Assembly: GCF_032248695.1 (NCBI RefSeq)
Contig: NZ_JAVHXC010000001.1
Span: 662,912 to 726,911, forward strand
From: Dietzia sp032248695
Lineage (GTDB): Bacteria > Actinomycetota > Actinomycetes > Mycobacteriales > Mycobacteriaceae
Direction of reading: 5' to 3'
DNA: 64,000 nucleotides
The stretch's first letter is position 1; every line of letters starts with the position of its first letter. A program made the position numbers and the translations under genes. Below the pieces are notes generated by a model. The model was not told the DNA's origin. It ran no database searches and was given only the letters and a program-made list of their open reading frames with translations. Positions 60,185 through 64,000 of the stretch are shown here, one piece after another.

Positions 60185-61075
60185 ATGGAGATCACCACGA
60201 TCGTCGTCGTGGCCCTGGCCGTCCTGGTCGGCCTGTCCCTGGGACTTCTCGGCGGGGGCGGATCCATCCTCGTGGTCCCCCTGCTCACCTACATCGGTGG
60301 GCTCGACCCCCGCGAGGCCATCGCGACCTCACTGTTCGTCGTTGGCGCCACCTCGCTGGTCAGCCTCATCGGCCACGCCCGCAAGGGCAACGTCCAGTGG
60401 CGCACGGGCCTGATCTTCGGCGCGGCCGGGATGGTCGGCGCGTTCCTCGGCGGTCTGGCCGGTGGCTACATCCCCGGCACCCTCCTCATGATCGCCTTCG
60501 CGCTCATGATGATCGCCACCGCGGGCGCGATGATCAAGGGACGCAAGGACCGTGACGGGCAGAGCCAGACACACCACCACCCGCTCTGGCGGATCCTCCT
60601 GGACGGACTCGTCGTGGGCGCCGCGACCGGCCTCGTCGGCGCGGGCGGCGGCTTCCTCGTCGTGCCGGCCCTCGTCCTCCTGGCGGGACTGCCCATGACG
60701 GCCGCGGTGGGCACGTCTCTGCTCGTCATCGCGATGAAGTCCTTCGCGGGACTCGGCGGCTACCTCACGTCGGTCAGCCTCGACTGGCCGCTCGTCGCCG
60801 CCGTCACCCTCGCCGCCATCGCCGGCTCCTTCGTCGGCATCCGGCTCACCTCCGTCGTGCCGGAGCGGGCGCTGCGCAAGGGCTTCGGGGCCTTCGTCCT
60901 GCTCATGGGCGCGTTCGTCCTGTCGCAGGAGCTGCCGTTCCCCGCCGGGCCGATCATCCTCGGCGTCGTCGTGGTCCTGGCCTCGACCGCGGCGGTGTGC
61001 CTGCTCGGATTCAAGGACCGTTGCACGATGAGCAGGCCTGCGGATCGCCAAAGGGGCCAAGCGGTTTTGGCCTGA
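60185..61075 (+). CDS. TauE/SafE family sulfite/sulfur exporter
   Basis: A 296-residue carrier of about eight helices, with GLLGGGGSILVVPLLTYIGGLDPREAIATSL at the start and the internal repeat GLVGAGGGFLVVPALVLLAGLPMTAAVGTSL. The short His-rich cytosolic loop QTHHHPLW separates the halves. Last gene of the sulfur operon; probably exports the sulfite or thiosulfate produced upstream. The final ~15 residues are polar and unusual for the family. Confidence 0.93.
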   Translation: MEITTIVVVALAVLVGLSLGLLGGGGSILVVPLLTYIGGLDPREAIATSLFVVGATSLVSLIGHARKGNVQWRTGLIFGAAGMVGAFLGGLAGGYIPGTLLMIAFALMMIATAGAMIKGRKDRDGQSQTHHHPLWRILLDGLVVGAATGLVGAGGGFLVVPALVLLAGLPMTAAVGTSLLVIAMKSFAGLGGYLTSVSLDWPLVAAVTLAAIAGSFVGIRLTSVVPERALRKGFGAFVLLMGAFVLSQELPFPAGPIILGVVVVLASTAAVCLLGFKDRCTMSRPADRQRGQAVLA

Positions 61076-61090
61076 CCCGCCGTAACCACG

Positions 61091-61118
61091 AAGACCGCCC
61101 GGTTCGCCGGGCGGTCTT
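61091..61118. terminator. terminator of the sulfur operon
   Basis: 12-bp arms AAGACCGCCCGG and CCGGGCGGTCTT around a TTCG tetraloop. Confidence 0.85.
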
Positions 61119-61135
61119 CGGTCGTTCAGGGCCGG

Positions 61136-61309
61136 TCATCGCCCCTTTGCTGCGACGAACGTGTCGAAGTCGAAGGGCTCCGGAGTTCCGCTTGCTTCTC
61201 CGTTAGCGAGTGCGCTCCACAGTGAGGCCATCCGCGTCTGTTGGTCTTCGAGTAGTCGTAGGCCGGCCTTTACGACCTCGCTGGCGGACCGGTATCGACC
61301 CGAGCCGAC
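61136..61309 (-). pseudogene. 5'-truncated ParD-family antitoxin
   Basis: In the frame ending at TGA 61136-61138, 57 codons align to the ParD C-terminal two-thirds: GSGRYRSASEVVKAGLRLLE, then an MASLWSALANGEASG region and PFDFDTFVAAKGR. The ribbon-helix N-terminus (about 25 residues) is missing; the frame stays open to the left of GSGRY but has no ATG, GTG or TTG before joining the 3' end of the reductase gene. No ParE toxin is adjacent. This is a remnant. Confidence 0.85.
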
Positions 61310-61343
61310 CTCTCTCGCGGCGCAGTCCGCGCCCCGGCATCGA

Positions 61344-63461
61344 TCAGCCGACCGCCGCGACCTTCCACGCCGAGTGGATGGCGCCGTGGATGTAGCCCAC
61401 CTCGCCGGCGTCGCCCACGACCTCGCAGTCGATGCCCGCGGCGCGCAGCTCGTCGGCCAGCGGCGCGGCGGCCATGGTGCCGTCGGCGTAGATCACCATG
61501 TCGGCCGCAGCAAACCTGGCGTTGCCCTTGGCGTCGGTCCACTCCACGCCCTGCTCGGTGATGCGGGTGACGGACACGCGGCGCTGGATGTCCACCCCGT
61601 GCTCCTTGGCGTGCCGCACGGCGGTCCAGCGGCGCGGCATGGCCAGCGGCAGGCCGAGCTGCTGCGACTCGTGCAGCAGGGTCACGCGTCGCCCGCGCTC
61701 GGCGAGGAACTCGGCCAGCTCCAGGCCCACCAGGGATCCGCCGATCACCACGACGTTCTTGCCCATCGGCAGCGCGATCTTGGTGAGGTTGCGGATCCAC
61801 GCCGGCCGCTTGGTGATGGTCGACAGCTTGCCGAGTCGTCCGGCCAGCCGCAGGAAGAACCCGGCCTCGTCGGCGGTGGCGGTGCCGAGCATGGTGTTGC
61901 GTAGCGAGTCGCCGGTGTGCACGTGCGGCAGGTCGCCGCCGGGGATGGTCGGGGCGGGACGCTTGGCGCCGGTCGCCACGATCACCCGGTCGGCGCCGAG
62001 CGACCGGATGGTCTCGACCGTCGCCTCGGTATTTAGCCGCACGTCGATTCCGAGCCGCGTGGTCTCGTGATCGAAGAACCGGATCAGCGGCTCGTTGTCG
62101 GGGGTGGTGAGGGTGGAGAACCACATGGTGCCGCCCAGCCGGTCTGCCTTGTCCAGCACGGTGACGCGGTGTCCGCGCTCGGTGAGCACGAGCGCCGACT
62201 CGAGCCCGGCGGGTCCGGCGCCCACCACCACGACGTGCTCGCGCGTGGGCGCGGGCGTGAGCGGCAGGAGCGTCTCGTTGCCCAGCGCCGGGTTCACGGC
62301 ACAGAAGGGGGTGTCGTCGAAGAAGTTCTCGGCCACGCAGAGGTAGCAGTTGATGCAGGGCCGGACCTCGGCCCGGCGTCCGGTGGCCAGCTTGTTGGGC
62401 AGGTTCGGATCGGCGAGCAGCTGGCGGCCCATGGCGGCGAAGTCGATCTTGTCGTCGTCGAGCGCCTTCTCCGCCACCTCGGGCAGCATGCGGCCCACGG
62501 CGATCACCGGCACCGACACGGCGTTCTTTATGGCCGCGGCGTTGTCCAGGTACGCGCCGACGCGATCCGGCAGGGGTCCGTCGGTGAAGTTGTCGAAGGG
62601 GTTGCGGCCCCAGCCGGTGACGTGGATGGCGTCGGCGCCGGCCTTCTCGAACAGCTGCGAGGCCAGGATCGCCTCGTCCAGCTCGAGCCCGCCCTCCTGG
62701 CCGTACTCCTCGCCGGAGACGCGCACGATCACCGCGAGCGTCTCCCCCACGCGCTCCTTGACGGCGGTGATGACCTCACACGCCAGCCGCGCCCGGTTGA
62801 TCAGCGATCCGCCGTAGGAGTCGGTGCGCTGGTTGTCGCGCTTGTTGAGGAACACGCCGAGGATGTAGCCGTGCGCGACGTGGATCTCGATCGCGTCGGC
62901 GCCGGCCTTGGCGATGCGCTCGGCCGCGTCGGCCCAGGTGCTGATGAGCCAGGCGATGTCCTCGGAGTCCATCTCCTTGTAGACCATCTGCTTGCCGCCG
63001 GTGGCGGCGCCCATCTTGCCGAGCTCCTCGGGGGTGCTGTCGGCGAGAGCGGACATGTCGTAGCTGTAGTCCGGCTCGTTAGGGGCGATCACCGGGCGGT
63101 CGTTGGCCACGTCCACGCGCGCGACCTTGCCGTGGTGGGTGGACTGCACGCAGAGCTTCGAGCCGGCGGCGTGCACGGCGTCGGCGAGGGCCTTGAGGCC
63201 GGGGATGTACTTGTCGTCGGACAGACCCGGCTCCTTGAGCGAGGCGGCGCCGACGGGGAACGCGATCGCGCACGCGCCGGTGATGATGAGCCCGGCGCCG
63301 CCCTTGGCGCGGGCGACGTAGTGGTCGATCTCCGACTGCTCGATCTCACCGTCCTCGGAGACGTTCATGTCCATGGCCGGCAGGACGATGCGGTTGGGGG
63401 TCTCCATGGGGCCGATCCGGCCCGGCGAGGTGAGACGGGGGAAAGAGGTGCGGGTAGTCAC
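61344..63461 (-). CDS. old yellow enzyme-type NADH:flavin oxidoreductase (2,4-dienoyl-CoA reductase-like)
   Basis: A 705-residue multidomain reductase. TIM barrel with FMN (IEIHVAHGYILGVFLN with active-site H and Y), a 4Fe-4S cluster in RPCINCYLCVAENFFDDTPFC, then two Rossmann domains for FAD (VVVVGAGPAGLESALVLTERG) and NAD(P)H (NVVVIGGSLVGLELAEFL). The architecture is that of FadH or trimethylamine dehydrogenase relatives. The GTG lies 7 bases after a TATTCT -10, so the mRNA is practically leaderless; the longer open frame is upstream spacer. Confidence 0.92.
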   Translation of the reverse strand: MTTRTSFPRLTSPGRIGPMETPNRIVLPAMDMNVSEDGEIEQSEIDHYVARAKGGAGLIITGACAIAFPVGAASLKEPGLSDDKYIPGLKALADAVHAAGSKLCVQSTHHGKVARVDVANDRPVIAPNEPDYSYDMSALADSTPEELGKMGAATGGKQMVYKEMDSEDIAWLISTWADAAERIAKAGADAIEIHVAHGYILGVFLNKRDNQRTDSYGGSLINRARLACEVITAVKERVGETLAVIVRVSGEEYGQEGGLELDEAILASQLFEKAGADAIHVTGWGRNPFDNFTDGPLPDRVGAYLDNAAAIKNAVSVPVIAVGRMLPEVAEKALDDDKIDFAAMGRQLLADPNLPNKLATGRRAEVRPCINCYLCVAENFFDDTPFCAVNPALGNETLLPLTPAPTREHVVVVGAGPAGLESALVLTERGHRVTVLDKADRLGGTMWFSTLTTPDNEPLIRFFDHETTRLGIDVRLNTEATVETIRSLGADRVIVATGAKRPAPTIPGGDLPHVHTGDSLRNTMLGTATADEAGFFLRLAGRLGKLSTITKRPAWIRNLTKIALPMGKNVVVIGGSLVGLELAEFLAERGRRVTLLHESQQLGLPLAMPRRWTAVRHAKEHGVDIQRRVSVTRITEQGVEWTDAKGNARFAAADMVIYADGTMAAAPLADELRAAGIDCEVVGDAGEVGYIHGAIHSAWKVAAVG

Positions 63462-63468
63462 GTCAGTG

Positions 63469-63496
63469 AGAATACGCCGGTGTTGACGGTTGTCAG
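63469..63496 (-). promoter_or_regulatory. leaderless promoter of the OYE gene
   Basis: Minus-strand CTGACA (63491-63496), 16-base spacer, TATTCT (63469-63474). TTGAC-AACC-GTCAA, a near palindrome, occupies the -35 end. Start codon 7 bases after the -10. Confidence 0.65.
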
Positions 63497-63844
63497 AACT
63501 TTGGCGGGATTCTGAGTGGGAAGAGTCGCCACGCCGCGCGGGGGACGTGCTATGGGCGACGACGACGAGGTGGTCGGACGCGGGCCGGTGGACGATGGCC
63601 GGGTCGCGCCGATCGTGCCGATCAGCAGTTCGAGGGAACCGATGGCGCTGCTCATGGACGCGGCCGAGCCAGATGAGTCGGGGTGCCTGAGCAACGGCTG
63701 CCCATCTGGACGCCTCCCCCGTACGGCCGGTGTCGCACACTCGGCGCCGATGCCCACCGACCCCGAACCGCAACCGCGGGGATGTCACGTGACGTTGGGC
63801 GCCGGCTCTCGCACCGCAGCGGCGGTGTGGGGGTGTAAATGGCG
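63497..63844. other. spacer between OYE gene and rRNA operon
   Basis: No gene supported. Contains one copy of GACGACGACGAGGTG (63558-63572). Open frames through it are GC-skewed and lack ribosome sites. Confidence 0.6.
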
Positions 63845-63874
63845 GGAACCCCGAACCGTGGGGTTCGGGGTTCC
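63845..63874 (-). terminator. rRNA operon terminator
   Basis: GGAACCCCGAACC and GGTTCGGGGTTCC (13-bp perfect arms) around GTGG, 15 bases beyond the 3' end of 5S rRNA in the minus direction. Confidence 0.85.
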
Positions 63875-63889
63875 GGCTGTGTGAAGTTG

Positions 63890-64000
63890 TGTTCGGCGGT
63901 GTCCTACTCTCCCACACCCTCGCGAGTGCAGTACCATCGGCGCTGGCAGGCTTAGCTTCCGGGTTCGGAATGGGACCGGGCGTTTCCCTGCCGCTATGGC
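63890..64000 (-). rRNA. rrf: 5S ribosomal RNA (5' end beyond the window)
   Basis: The minus strand reads from GCCATAGCGGCAGGGAAACG through the internal loop CCCATTCCGAACCCGGAAG to TAGGACACCGCCGAACA, the actinobacterial 5S sequence. The first several bases lie outside the window. It implies that 23S and 16S genes follow to the right. Confidence 0.97.

Noticed and set aside
63516..63884. 122-residue rightward frame before the rRNA terminator
   Set aside because: Runs into the rRNA terminator hairpin, no ribosome site, no family signal.

Overview
The window is high-GC actinobacterial DNA from a mycolic-acid-type (Corynebacteriales) genome, most likely Dietzia or a close relative. Supporting evidence: mycothiol S-conjugate amidase (mca), an antigen-85-like secreted esterase, CE1758/CE1759-type flavin genes, a DtxR/IdeR iron box, and a backbone gene order that follows the M. 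tuberculosis Rv1093 to Rv1074c block (glyA, coaA, short-chain cis-prenyltransferase, Rv1083-like, mca, DUF4307, greA, SGNH hydrolase, thiolase). The genus is inference. No insertion sequence, CRISPR array or tRNA was seen; a partial 5S rRNA closes the right edge.

Layout. 1-3.2 kb: an MFS exporter (cut by the window edge), a nitroreductase and an acyl-CoA dehydrogenase leftward, divergent from two SnoaL-fold genes. 3.2-5.7 kb: housekeeping glyA and coaA. 5.7-13.4 kb: a leftward oxidative cluster of two P450s, a 3Fe-4S ferredoxin, a PDR-type reductase, an aldehyde dehydrogenase, two SnoaL/NTF2-fold proteins, an EthD-like and an ABM-like protein. The 1-3 kb and 5.7-13.4 kb blocks share an 11-bp promoter motif (TGARTYSAACT) at four start regions, so they look like one regulon for an unidentified substrate. 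13.7-17 kb: tocopherol-cyclase-like protein and a PH-domain membrane pair. 17-24.8 kb: MOSC protein, prenyltransferase, DAHP synthase with a well-formed aromatic attenuator, a flavin-dependent monooxygenase/reductase pair, mca and greA. 24.9-31 kb: an McrB/McrC-like pair whose McrC appears to lack its catalytic D-x-K, then SGNH hydrolase and thiolase.

31-44 kb: esterase, Bax-inhibitor-like protein, PadR regulator, Excalibur protein, a GntR-ABC transporter operon with a palindromic operator, secreted GH1 glycosidase, sterol-desaturase-like hydroxylase, MFS drug transporter, BASS/ACR3-type transporter and AraC regulator. 44.2-48.4 kb: an iron-box-controlled siderophore ABC importer (binding lipoprotein, two permeases, ATPase) with 4-nt overlaps throughout. 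48.4-57.1 kb: dispersed intergenic repeat, small membrane proteins, methyltransferases, helR with a rifamycin-associated element, a lipoprotein, and kup. 57.1-61.1 kb: a persulfide/sulfide module (DUF302, CstR-like repressor, three repressor-like palindromes, MBL-rhodanese fusion, rhodanese, TauE exporter). 61.1-64 kb: a decapitated ParD antitoxin, an old-yellow-enzyme-type reductase with a nearly leaderless promoter, and the 3' part of an rRNA operon.

Many gene pairs overlap by GTGA or ATGA, and translation starts here were chosen by Shine-Dalgarno sequence, overlap with the upstream stop, or family alignment.
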